NCBI GenBank assembly: GCA_035578155.1
Contig: JAPWDM010000005.1
Span: 12,676,832-12,740,831, forward strand
DNA length: 64,000 nucleotides
DNA from: Brachynemurus nebulosus
Lineage: Eukaryota; Arthropoda; Insecta; Neuroptera; Myrmeleontidae
Direction of reading: 5' to 3'
Shown here: positions 54,627-64,000 of the stretch, in pieces
Layout of the letters: each line of letters starts with the position of its first letter
How positions within the stretch are numbered: position 1 is the first letter of the stretch
Position numbers and translations under genes: made by a program
Notes under the pieces: model-generated
What the model saw: only the letters and a program-made list of their open reading frames with translations
The model's database searches: none
Told to the model about the DNA's origin: nothing

Positions 54627-55900
54627 CTGTCGCAGCATCTTACTTAAAGAAGGGGTCAGGTTAATTCGTACAAAAAAAGCATGTTTTCGTTATTTTTTCG
54701 TGACGACACAGTTAAAATCTGTTTATTAAAACCAGTGGTACATTAAAGTATGACACTCGGAGAATATTGTATAAAATTTTCACGAAGAAATATTGAAAAA
54801 TAGAGTAATGGCAGCAATTATTCGGACGTGTCTCGGAAAAAAGTAGAATTGCGGTGCCCCTCATAACTTGGTGCTGGATCATCCGAAATAAAAAAATTAA
54901 AGTTTATTCGTTAGATAATAGTTTTTCTCAGGTAACGCTGGAAGGGTTTTTCGAAATTTCAATTTTTCACTTTTTTGGAACACTTTCGAAAGGAAAAACA
55001 CGATTTTTTGCGAAAAAAATTGGCTAATTTGTTATTGTAAAATAAAAATTATTAACAAATTTGAAAAAAACTCTCCAGCGTTACCTCGTAAATTATGTAC
55101 AGAAATAGTGTTCAAAATGTCAAAAGCATCGGTGCTGTAGTTTTGAAGTTATGAGGGGCACCGACTTTGAAAACGTGAGCTGTGGGGAAAACGCTTTAAA
55201 GTTTTGAACACTTAAAAATTCTTGTATAAAACTGATATAGAATGCTTACTGCTAAACTAAATTTTGTACCCTACACTGACAAAATATACAGTACAGGTAT
55301 AAACACGTTTATACTTGCATTGAAATTTCTATAATTTAACTGAGAGAGAGAGATACGTAGAGAGCGAAACATCTGCCAGGTAAAAACAAAAATGCTTATA
55401 ACTTCGTCAATTTTGCTCCAATCAACTTGAAATTTTGAGACAATATTCTTGAGATATTATGCATTCGGTTAAAAAAATAAAAAAAAGCAAAAAAAATTAT
55501 TTTAATACCTTACCCCGCCCTTAACAGAACGAATTTTCACTTCTGGATTTCGTAACTTATTTTTCTTACAAAGTGTAATTTAAGTTTCCTCGAAAATTAG
55601 TTTACAAAAAGTAATGACAAAAAATCTGTCTTGTACCTTTGAATATTTTAAATTTTCTCTAGAATCAGTTTACTTAGAACAGTGATTCAACAACCCACGT
55701 TAAGTAATTTTTTCCACTCTTTCCAAAGGCATAAAAAGAAATGCATTAAATTTTGACAAAAAAAGTTTTTTAAAAAAATTCCCCTAAAAAATATTTTGAG
55801 TATTGGGCGTGTCTGGTTGAAGAACTCGTTCAAACAAAGGTTTGGAGTTTTCAACGTTTTCCCAAATTACACAAAAATTGGATTAATAGGAATCAAAAAC
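54627..55900 (-). mobile_element. MITE-A, inverted copy interrupted by a TTAA element
   Basis: CCTGTCGCAGCATCTTAC (54627-54644) is the reverse complement of the MITE-A end. After the 862-bp insertion, CAGAACGAATTTTCAC (55515) and a long reverse-complement match (TTTCCACTCTTTCCAAAGGC; GTGTCTGGTTGAAGAACTCG) continue the body. Joining the two sides across one TTAA restores the MITE-A order. Confidence 0.75.
54649..55510. mobile_element. 862-bp TTAA-flanked TIR element inside MITE-A
   Basis: TTAA-AGAAGGGGTCAGGTTAAT at the left; the inverted right end is TTAA-GGGCGGGGTAAGGTATTAA. TTAA lies at 54645-54648 and 55511-55514. The interior shares GGATCATCCGAAATAAAAAA and a TTGTTATTGTAAAAT block with 39447-40319, inverted. 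GTTATGAGGGGCACCGAC and its inverted partner GGTGCCCCTCATAACTTGG make an internal foldback (54859-54880 and 55145-55165). No coding. Confidence 0.75.
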
Positions 55901-57923
55901 GAAATTCTTAAGTAAACAAAATATTTTATTCCGAAAACTTCTCTGTCAATAGGTAAGGAACCATAGGTAAAGTAGGTTGCATAGGATAATCGACTGTAAA
56001 TTTCTTTAATAGAGCCAAGTTTTGATTGAAACTTTTGACTGAACAAAATTTATTTGTTTAGATCGAATAATCTGTAATATTGCTGAATATAATCTGTAAT
56101 AAATTAGAAAATTGTTCAGCTCTATCTATTCATATTATGTTTCCCTTTAACAAAAATCAGACATAAACAATTTTTATATTTAACAAAACAATTTATAATA
56201 TTTAACAAAAATCAGACATAAACAATTTTTCATAAAGATATAAACAATTTTTATTTAACAGTCTAGACGATAATCTTTCTTTTCCAAAAATGTAAGAAAC
56301 AACCGTTGATTTGTTTATAGCCCATTGGGCCAAAGTCTAATAAAATGTAATTTATATGTCCTAAGTAGCCAGAAATACCCGTTATTTTACGTGTATGTAT
56401 ATGTATATTCATACTTTTGTTTTCTAACGTACAGAAAGTAATATTAACTATAAGTATTATACTGTTGCAAAAATCATAGACTGATTAAAAACACCATCTA
56501 AATAACACCATACTGCAACATTTGAAGTTACAATTCTACGGCAAAATAAAAGCCTATAACTAAGCTTTACGATACTTAACGTACAAGATTATAATTTGAA
56601 TAAAGCGTTTTTTTTTTGCGTTTTATTTTATTAATAGGATGCATTGATATAGAAGAATATGGATGGAGACCATTTCTTAAGAGAGAGACAAGATATAATA
56701 TAATATGATATGTTAGAATGAATACGTATATTCCTTTGAATGTACCACAAAAAATAAAAACAAAAGAGTAAATATACACGATAACACGTGCAAATAAGCA
56801 CTAAACATCCAGTCCTACAAAAAATTAAATTTAAAAAAATATTAGATAACGCAATACATCGTAAATATAATATTTGGGTAAGTAAATATTGTATTTATCA
56901 ATAAATGCAACCATTTCTAGCGAAAATTTGTTAATTTTTCTAAATTTTTCATTTAAAAAAACAGGTTTATAATAAGCGTAAAAATACCAATTTTGACATT
57001 ACACAAAGTAAAGGAAAGATCGAAAAAGGAATCATTCTACATAAATAAGGAATTCGTTTTTTAGTTAAAATATGTGATAATAACGACAAAAATTTTAAAA
57101 ATATTGTAAAAAATAAAATTATGTAAAAATCAAAATATAGGTTAGTTGGACCCTTCATTTCAGTAGCGTCTTATATGTAAAATTAATGAGCATATAAAAA
57201 TTTAACTTCAAGATTATGTATTTTGTTTGTATTTATTTATTTATTAATAAAATGATAATTTAATAAACATATAGTTTTATTTATGTTTGTGTCTACTTTT
57301 ATCAAAAAGATATGTCTTATTAGTGATGGAAAATTATAAACCAAAACGTAATCTTTTTAAAGAAATAGTTATAAATTGTAAATAATCGATTAATTTGAGC
57401 AATTTTTGTTTTGAGTTTATAGTAATTTATAATATTCTTTAAGCAGCGTTAAAAAATGCAATAATTTAGTAGACAAGTAAGAATTCGAAAAATTAATTGA
57501 TAAAATAGTCGAACAGCATTCTTAAGGAGTTGATTATTGAATTAAATAGAAAAGATATTAAAAATAATTAATTAATTTTTTTGTTTTTATATAAAAATCA
57601 CAATTATAATAAAAATATACTAAATATATTGTTTTAAAAGCAATGGCAATGTTTTAATTAAATTAACACCGCTACTGTTTGTTGACAAAATGACGTCATT
57701 CATAATACGCACGTTTAATATTCATAATATGTTGATCAGTATTTTGGCAAATGCTCCTTCCTTTACAATATTATATACCTCTCCTTCTTCCATGATAGGA
57801 TGTAAAATAAGTGTAGTTTTCTCTGTAGAGTAAATGGTGGTTTAAACTTAAGAAGATATAAAAATATATTCTAACTTAAGAAAGTATAACAAAGTCAGCT
57901 GATTTTAATCTAACGGAAATCTA
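55901..57923. other. AT-rich spacer, 2 kb
   Basis: AACAAAAATCAGACATAAAC occurs twice (56150 and 56203), a local ~53-bp duplication. Otherwise no feature. Confidence 0.45.
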
Positions 57924-58726
57924 CACGGAGAGAAAATTCCTATAAAAATTACTGTGCTCAGCACTACAATCGACGTGTAAAAGGCGAACATATTCAATTC
58001 TGTAAGGTAAAAATATAAAGATTATAATTAATCATAAAAAATTTAAAGGATGGAATGTTCTTTTCGTAATATTATCTTCGTAAAATTTGTAAAACAGCAC
58101 AGCAAAAAGTTCCATTACCGACAAAAAAATAATTTTTAATTGTTTTTATTAAAAAAATTACCATGCTAACATGCTAATAATAGAAAGAAAAAAAACAGAA
58201 AGAAGGTTGGTTGTGTTGGGAACGCTGTAATGAAATGTACCTCAATCAGCGAGTTACATGCGAACCATAGGTGTCGACTGTGGAAGAAACTTTGTCAGAC
58301 AGTTCGCACCAAGCACCTTTTTTTATCAGAATGTGTTACAAGCAGCTAGCACAACTAGTAGTCAGTTTCTTTTACACTCTCTTAGGATGATGTCATCGTT
58401 TAATTCATCTTTTTGTTATTTACCTATCTTTAGTATATGTATTAGAATATATTGTTGGCAATCATTTTTGTATACATGTTTTTACAGGTACAGTGCAACC
58501 AACATAAGGTCGCGGTCAGATGCGCAAATGAAAGAGTACGACAACAAGAATTAAACTATAATATATATGCATAAGAGTGTGATAAGAGTTGTGTTAGTAG
58601 CACCACATTAAATTTTACCATGCTAGCACATATTTTTTATTTTAGTCGTCGATCGCGCACGGATTATAGGGGAGCATGGTAATTTTTCTGAAATTTTCTC
58701 TACAAAAAAGGATTTTTCTCTCCGTG
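57924..58726 (+). mobile_element. TIR/TA MITE (CACGGAGAGAAAA ends), copy 2
   Basis: TA-CACGGAGAGAAAATTCC at the left; the inverted right end is TA-CACGGAGAGAAAAATCC. Opposite orientation to 25123-25899, with high similarity from end to end and a ~25-bp block (TTTTTTTATCAGAATGTGTT) near 58318 absent from copy 1. The 98-codon frame at 58258-58554 shares its middle with copy 1. Confidence 0.8.
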
Positions 58727-59009
58727 TAGTAAATGAGTCATATCTTTTTTGAATTCTTCAAAGCTTTATCTTAATGTGAACAAAATTTACTTATTATGGT
58801 GGTAGAGCTGGTGAGATTTAAAAACATTACTATTCAAACATTATTAGAAACAATATTTTATTAAATGCATCAAATATTGAAAAGCTTTTTAATAATAATT
58901 TACGAAAAAAATTTCAGTGACAACCTATGTAGATTCATGAATCCCATAAAAATGTTGTAGTTTTTCCACTTCACTTCAAAAAATCAATTTTAAATTGTTT
59001 ATAATCTAT
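58727..59009. other. Spacer
   Basis: CCCATAAAAATGTTGTAGTT near 58942 resembles CCATAAGAATATTGTAGTTT near 53441. No other feature. Confidence 0.4.
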
Positions 59010-59013
59010 TTAA

Positions 59014-59699
59014 GGTACCATCACAGTGTGATCTGCTGAAAAATAGACAAATTTTCGCGATTTTTTTTCGGATGGATAGGATGGGGAAATGGGGATGAAT
59101 TTTTTTTACGATTAATACCACTATTTAACAATACAAAAATATTTTTTTATTCATTTTTATTTCTTTTTAATAATTATTATAATTTTTTGAAAAAAGTGTC
59201 TTCAAAAAAAGGGCGGAAAACGATACACACGATTGCGGCCGTAGTTTTCATCCGAGAAAAAAAAATCAAATACATAGACTATAAATCCTTAGGTAAGCCG
59301 CTATGTACCTATGGGAGCTTTTTTCTTTTGAAATCTTCCTATTTTCTCATACGAAAAACTATAAAAAATTTTGTACTTTTTATTCAAACCGCCGCCATCT
59401 TTTTAAATTTCAAGAAAAAAAAAGCTCCCATTGGTACATAGCGGCTTACCTATAGATTGATAATCTATTTGATTTTTTTTTTCGGATGTAAAACTGCGGC
59501 CGCAATCGTGTGAACCGTTTTCCGCCATTTTTTAAAGACACTTTTTTCAAAAAATTTTAATAATAATTATAAAAAATAAATAAAAAAAAAATTTTTGTAT
59601 TGCCAAATAGTATAGTATTAATCGTTAAAAAAAGTTCATCCCCATTCCCCCATCCTATCTACCCGAAAAAAAATCGCGAAAATTTGTCTATTTTTCGAC
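59014..59699. mobile_element. Near-perfect palindromic MITE, ~690 bp, uninterrupted copy
   Basis: The left end TTAA-GGTACCATCACAGTGTGA leads into CTGAAAAATAGACAAATTTT. The whole left half is answered by the right half (GCCGCTATGTACCTATGGGA against CCATTGGTACATAGCGGC; CACGATTGCGGCCGTAGTTT against AACTGCGGCCGCAATCGTG; TTTTCGCGATTTTTTTTCGG against GAAAAAAAATCGCGAAAA). The right terminal ~28 bp is lost at about 59699. The 84-codon frame at 59187-59441 lies in the arms. Confidence 0.88.
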
Positions 59700-60255
59700 A
59701 ATCCGGTTAGATCCTAACTGGAGTACATAGTTTAATCGTGTTATCGTATAATAGAATTATCGGAATAATCTGTAATAAAAAATATTATCGGCTAAACTGA
59801 AAGATTCCAAAATATTAGTCGAAACGGAACGGCATTTATGATCGCTTTGAAGAGATCAAATTCATTTTAGAAATCGGATTCAAAACGATTCTTAAAATAT
59901 TTCTCCAGTCATAATTCCTTTTTGAATATCATTCTAAAGATGTCTTCCAAGGTGATATAACCCGTTAAGGTTCTCCTAATTAGAACTTCTAGAATTAAAA
60001 AATTTTCACACAACGGAATGACAGGCGGTTCCCTTGAAGACTGACCGCTCCAGTACAATCCGCTCCCTCACCCTATATAATACCTAATTTACCTAATAAC
60101 GGGGTAAATCACCCAATTTTACTCGATTATCTATGCATAATTCCAATCTGACTAAGCAACCCGATGTTACCCTATTTATTACCGACCGACATAGTACAAC
60201 AGCACAAGCGGTGTTTTTATTATTATTTCGGTACACAGTTGGTATAAAATACGTA
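59700..60255. other. Spacer
   Basis: No feature supported. Confidence 0.4.
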
Positions 60256-61082
60256 CCGTAAAACCGTCTAGACCCGGACACTTTTTTACATTTTTTGATA
60301 TAATTTTATGTTTATACATGTTTCCTTCATAGATATCACCAATAAAAGTATTACCATTAGAAAGAGCGTATATTATTTGTTATATTCCTGACCCATTTGT
60401 TTCATTATAAGTAAAAAAATAAAAAATAATCAGTAAGTGTTCGGGCCTACACCCCAAATCCGTCTTGACCCGGACACTTACTTAGATAATGTAACAACAT
60501 GCAAAATAACCTCTCCCGCCGGGGTTAGGACAGTGTTTTATATCGTCTAATGTCTTTGAACCTGTCAAAGGCTTCAAAACATTTTGTGGGAAGGGAGAGG
60601 GGTCAATACATAGTATTCCTCTCTATAAAGTAAACATGCGATATGACACCAGGAGGCATAAGCCGCGTAATTCTGGCGGAAATATAACGTATGGATAGTG
60701 GAAGTTACAGCCAGTGTGAATCGCGGCCATAGTGTCATAAACTGATGTGTCCGGGTCTAAACGGATATATGTATATAGCATGTATTTTTTTTATATATAC
60801 ATCGATATAATATGGCAATTGTGACGAAAATTACATGTCTAAGTTAGACACACATTTTATTTCTTTGAAAAACTGGAGAATAGTAATCCTGTAAAATGAG
60901 ATAGTAAATGTTGAAATCCGTAGTTTTTATTGGTACAGCTGTTTAGAGGATGTTTTTCTCTCTCTAATGACGTCAAGAACAAATGTTTATTGTAGCAGGT
61001 TAATGTAGAAACTACTTAGTTTGAAGATTGGTGCAAAGTGTCCGGGTCTAGACCCCCTGTCCGGGTCTAGACGGTTTTACGG
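60256..61082. mobile_element. 827-bp TIR element with TA target and repeated internal motif
   Basis: CCGTAAAACCGTCTAGACCC at the left, with its inverted repeat GGGTCTAGACGGTTTTACGG at the right; TA at 60254-60255 and 61083-61084. The GTGTCCGGGTCTA motif recurs at 60747, 61038 and 61059, and inverted at 60267 and 60463, where a hairpin with AGTAAGTGTTCGGG (60432) forms. No transposase. Pogo- or Mutator-like assignment cannot be settled. Confidence 0.75.
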
Positions 61083-61084
61083 TA

Positions 61085-63734
61085 CGTACGTACTTAGATA
61101 ATTTTGAAACAACTGTTATATTCAATAATTATTTCTTATTTAGTATGTGCATTTCATATATGTATGTATACATGTAGATTACAGTGACTCTGTATAGATA
61201 ATATTCCCCTTTTTTTGAGTAAATCTAACTACGATGGTTTTTTGTCTTTCTCGTTGCGCCTTTAATGTTGCACTGTAATATATGTGTATAAAATTTATAC
61301 ACGTAGAGGTAGCTATATAACAAATATGTGTATCTATGTAACGTCTGGTGACGATAAGTTTTATGGAAGAATCTAATTAATATGTAAATATATACAGTGT
61401 GCTTAAAAACCACCACAGTGTAATAAAAGCAAAAATTCATAATATTCCCTAATAGGTTACATCTATATTCTGTTATATGTATGTGTTTTTGACAGAATAA
61501 GATCAACGCTATATGATTTACTGCAATTTATTTTAGTCTTTTGTTATCCAGTTTTATTGGATATGACGATAATTTCAGGCCACCCCATATTTCATTTCAA
61601 AATAATGATCAGTCTGTTTAGTATACAAAAATTACGAGTATAGACTAGATTAGTCGTTAAAATATTTTGTATTTACTGTTAAGTCATTTGATTTTCTGCA
61701 AATAAACAATAATACGTACCTACATAAAAATTTATTCGAAGGTAATATTGTTACAGCTAACTTTAGAGATAGCTTTTTTCCGTTGGAATATTAGTACAAT
61801 TGCAAAATTAGTAAACAATTGTATTATTCTACCTCTAATTTTTTTAAAAATTCGTAGCTTGTTCGAAGTACCCCATTTGTCAAAATTCGTTAAAAGATCT
61901 TGGCTGTGTGCTTTCGATAAAGGTTTCCTTTATCACCCTACATTTTTTGTTTTATAATCAGACTCTTTTGCAATTACCTACTTCTAAACTTAATATTTTG
62001 AAATTCTGCACAAAATCAATTTCTTATGGTTCTTCGTACCACTCTTCTAACAACTCTAAAGTAGTTGTATTCATATTTCAGTAGCATATCTAATATCCAC
62101 ACCTTGAGGCCTTTCTATAAATACCTATATTGATAATTTTAAGAATAGGTACTTCAATTTGGAACCTCTTTTGCGACCCCAGGACCGTGGAGAACAATTT
62201 TAAACTCACGTTCATTTTTTTCTGAATCATTAATTTATTTTCAGCTTTGGGATCGATCCACTTGGAAAATTTCCATCGAAATTTCCATCGAAGACAGTTT
62301 TTAGAGATGGAAAAATAGTGTTTGTACTTTCTTAAGCTTCAAAAAGTCTCTATACCACAGACCAGTGAACATATTATATATTATATTATATAGACTGATA
62401 ATACAAATGTGTAATTGAAGCAGTCAGTTACGACCAAGTTCCGACCTCAATAGTATTATGGTATATAGTAATGAATTCGTATCCGTAGTTACGTTTTCAA
62501 ATAATTATTGTCAAAATATAATATTGATAATATAATGTGTAAATTCATAATATTTTTGATAATATTGATAATATAATATTGATAATAAAATTTTGAAAGA
62601 ATAAAAGTGGTATTTGCTTTATTTTCAAAATACGTACAAATTATGTCCTGCAAGAATTATACTCGCATTTGCTCTAAAATTGACATTATATTATTTCATT
62701 AAATTTCACCCGTCTCACCCTTGTTACCTGCTTCAAAAAAAAAATGCCTAGAAACTGGTTTTACGCTTTGTTATTGTATAATATAATAGTGTTCATTGGT
62801 CTGTGCTCTATACAAATTTTCATCAAAAATCGATTCAGTGGTTAAACCGTAAAAAGCTAGTAAACAGACAAACAAATGCACTTCAACAAAATAAGGAAAA
62901 ATTTTGTGAAAAGCACACAACCAATGTACTTAATGGATTTCGACAAATGTGGTATCTATCTATAGAGGATGACACCAGTGGTAGCCTAACGGAGTCCGAA
63001 TTTTGAAATGCGGTTTTGTTCCTGAGTTACGGATTTTCAAATTTCAAGTTGTCTATGACAATATTTTCGAATAAATAAAACAAATATGCAATACCACGAA
63101 ATAACGCACGTATCAGTTTGTAAAATTCATTTACACTAATTATTACATTTGGACCTTCAATTTAAACACAAAAAATTAACACCCCTAATTTCTTTTTAAA
63201 ATACTGTAACAGTTAATAAAGTTCACTCGAGGTCCACATAAAAATGCAAAAAAATCTTCGGTTGTGCTCCGTCTTCTCATTATAAAGCAACGATATCTAC
63301 CTATATTATATACTTTCAAACATTGTGTACTTTCTCACCAGTATAAAATGATTTTATAAAGGGGGTGGCATATTTCTATTATCTGATATTAATCTGACTG
63401 GCCTCCATTAAAAATATTTATATACAGTTAATAAAAAGTAATGTCTTTTTTTCCGTAGGCAAAGGGACCAACATTAAAAATTAGTTAAATCTTTTTCACT
63501 TCATGCATCACGTATACATTTAGGGGTCATTTAACTATATTTAAAACTAATAATTTTTTTTTTTTTGTTACTTTTTATAATAAAAAAATTTAATGACTCA
63601 TTAAATTGTTTTCTTTGTACAATTTTCTAGAAATTTTTTTTTAGGGAAAATGTAGACGACTATATGGTTTTCAACATTATTGTCCAACCCTTTTGTCGTC
63701 TTAAAATTTTTGCAACTCTCCTACTGATGAGCTG
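61085..63734. other. AT-rich spacer with one short dispersed repeat
   Basis: At about 62812-62880, AATTTTCATCAAAAATCGAT, CAGTGGTTAAACCGTAAAAA and AGACAAACAAA follow the wording of the tail of many insect dispersed repeats; the 67-codon frame at 62803 reads through it. A local AATATTGATAATATAAT repeat lies at 62520-62590. No gene. Confidence 0.4.
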
Positions 63735-63930
63735 ATGCAAGACCAAGACTTGGCAGTCTTGGTCTTGGTCTTGTTCTTGCATTAAGAATCTTGGTTTTGG
63801 TCTTGTTCTTGCATTAAGAATCTTGGTCTTGGTCTTGCTAGAGCAGTTTGAGTCTCAGTCTTGGTCTTGGTCTTGCAAAATGCAGTCTTGGTATTGGTCT
63901 TGGTCTTGGTATTGCTAAAAATCGTGCACT
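63735..63930. repeat. CTTGGT hexamer satellite
   Basis: Imperfect (CTTGGT)n with blocks such as AGTCTTGGTCTTGGTCTTG and GCATTAAGAATCTTGGTTTT repeated twice. It opens with the inverted GACCAAGACTTGGC. Confidence 0.9.
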
Positions 63931-64000
63931 TTCTTGCATTTTTTAACTAGCGAATTTTTTCCTTTTAAACTCAGAATTTTCTCTCTTTACGGTATTAACT

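Noticed and set aside
62803..63006. 67-codon frame with Lys/Gln-rich content
   Set aside because: It reads through a common dispersed-repeat tail (TTTCATCAAAAATCGATTCA) and has no further support.

Overview
This is a strongly AT-rich, repeat-dominated stretch of a eukaryotic nuclear genome, most likely an insect. That reading rests on the absence of any operon-like or intronless gene and on the mixture of elements present: PIF/Harbinger, hAT-like, pogo/Tigger-like, TTAA-flanked (piggyBac-like target), Helitron-like and foldback elements plus long (TA)n tracts. A hemipteran such as an aphid is one possibility, but nothing here fixes the order. I see no intact host gene, rRNA or tRNA. Almost every open frame is a chance frame, often a (TA)n tract read as an Ile-Tyr repeat. 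The only recognisable protein coding is a truncated first exon of a Harbinger transposase (49257-49576, minus). A GC-rich decayed coding relic lies at 45903-46302.

Layout, left third: two or more tandem Helitron-like units (1369-2526); a truncated MITE and shared repeat modules (2560-4530); a TIR element (5680-6338); a nested block in which an outer TIR element (7260-9091) carries an 863-bp TTAA-flanked element and a 475-bp hAT-like MITE with a perfect 8-bp target duplication; a 1.3-kb TIR/TA element (12099-13423); copies of a dispersed family called here MITE-A, several holding long (TA)n tracts; a foldback composite (17815-19245); a Helitron-like element (21677-22244).

Middle third: a 31-bp minisatellite with higher-order structure (24255-25010); a TIR/TA MITE (25123-25899) whose second copy lies inverted at 57924-58726; a 2.1-kb unclassified element called here element B (27339-29428), whose second copy (43153-45214) lies inverted and is inserted inside a palindromic MITE (42577-45348); a ~120-bp satellite array (29570-31350); a second copy of the composite (35065-36793); an 873-bp TTAA-flanked element (39447-40319).

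Right third: the coding relic with 30-bp direct repeats; a pogo/Tigger-like MITE (47319-47686); the Harbinger remnant (48472-49718); two small hAT-like MITEs with 8-bp target duplications (50605-50809 and 51968-52157); a MITE-A copy split by an 862-bp TTAA element, which gives a readable empty site (54649-55510); a near-perfect palindrome (59014-59699); a TIR element with repeated internal motifs (60256-61082); a hexamer satellite at the right edge.

No cellular pathway can be read here. The biology of the window is transposon accumulation: nested insertion, non-autonomous families using different target sites (TA, TAA, TTAA, 8 bp, A^T), and microsatellite growth inside mobile elements. Family names MITE-A, element B, composite C, module D and repeat P are labels coined here for internal cross-reference. 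Assignments to superfamilies rest on terminal repeats and target duplications read by eye, not on database searches.
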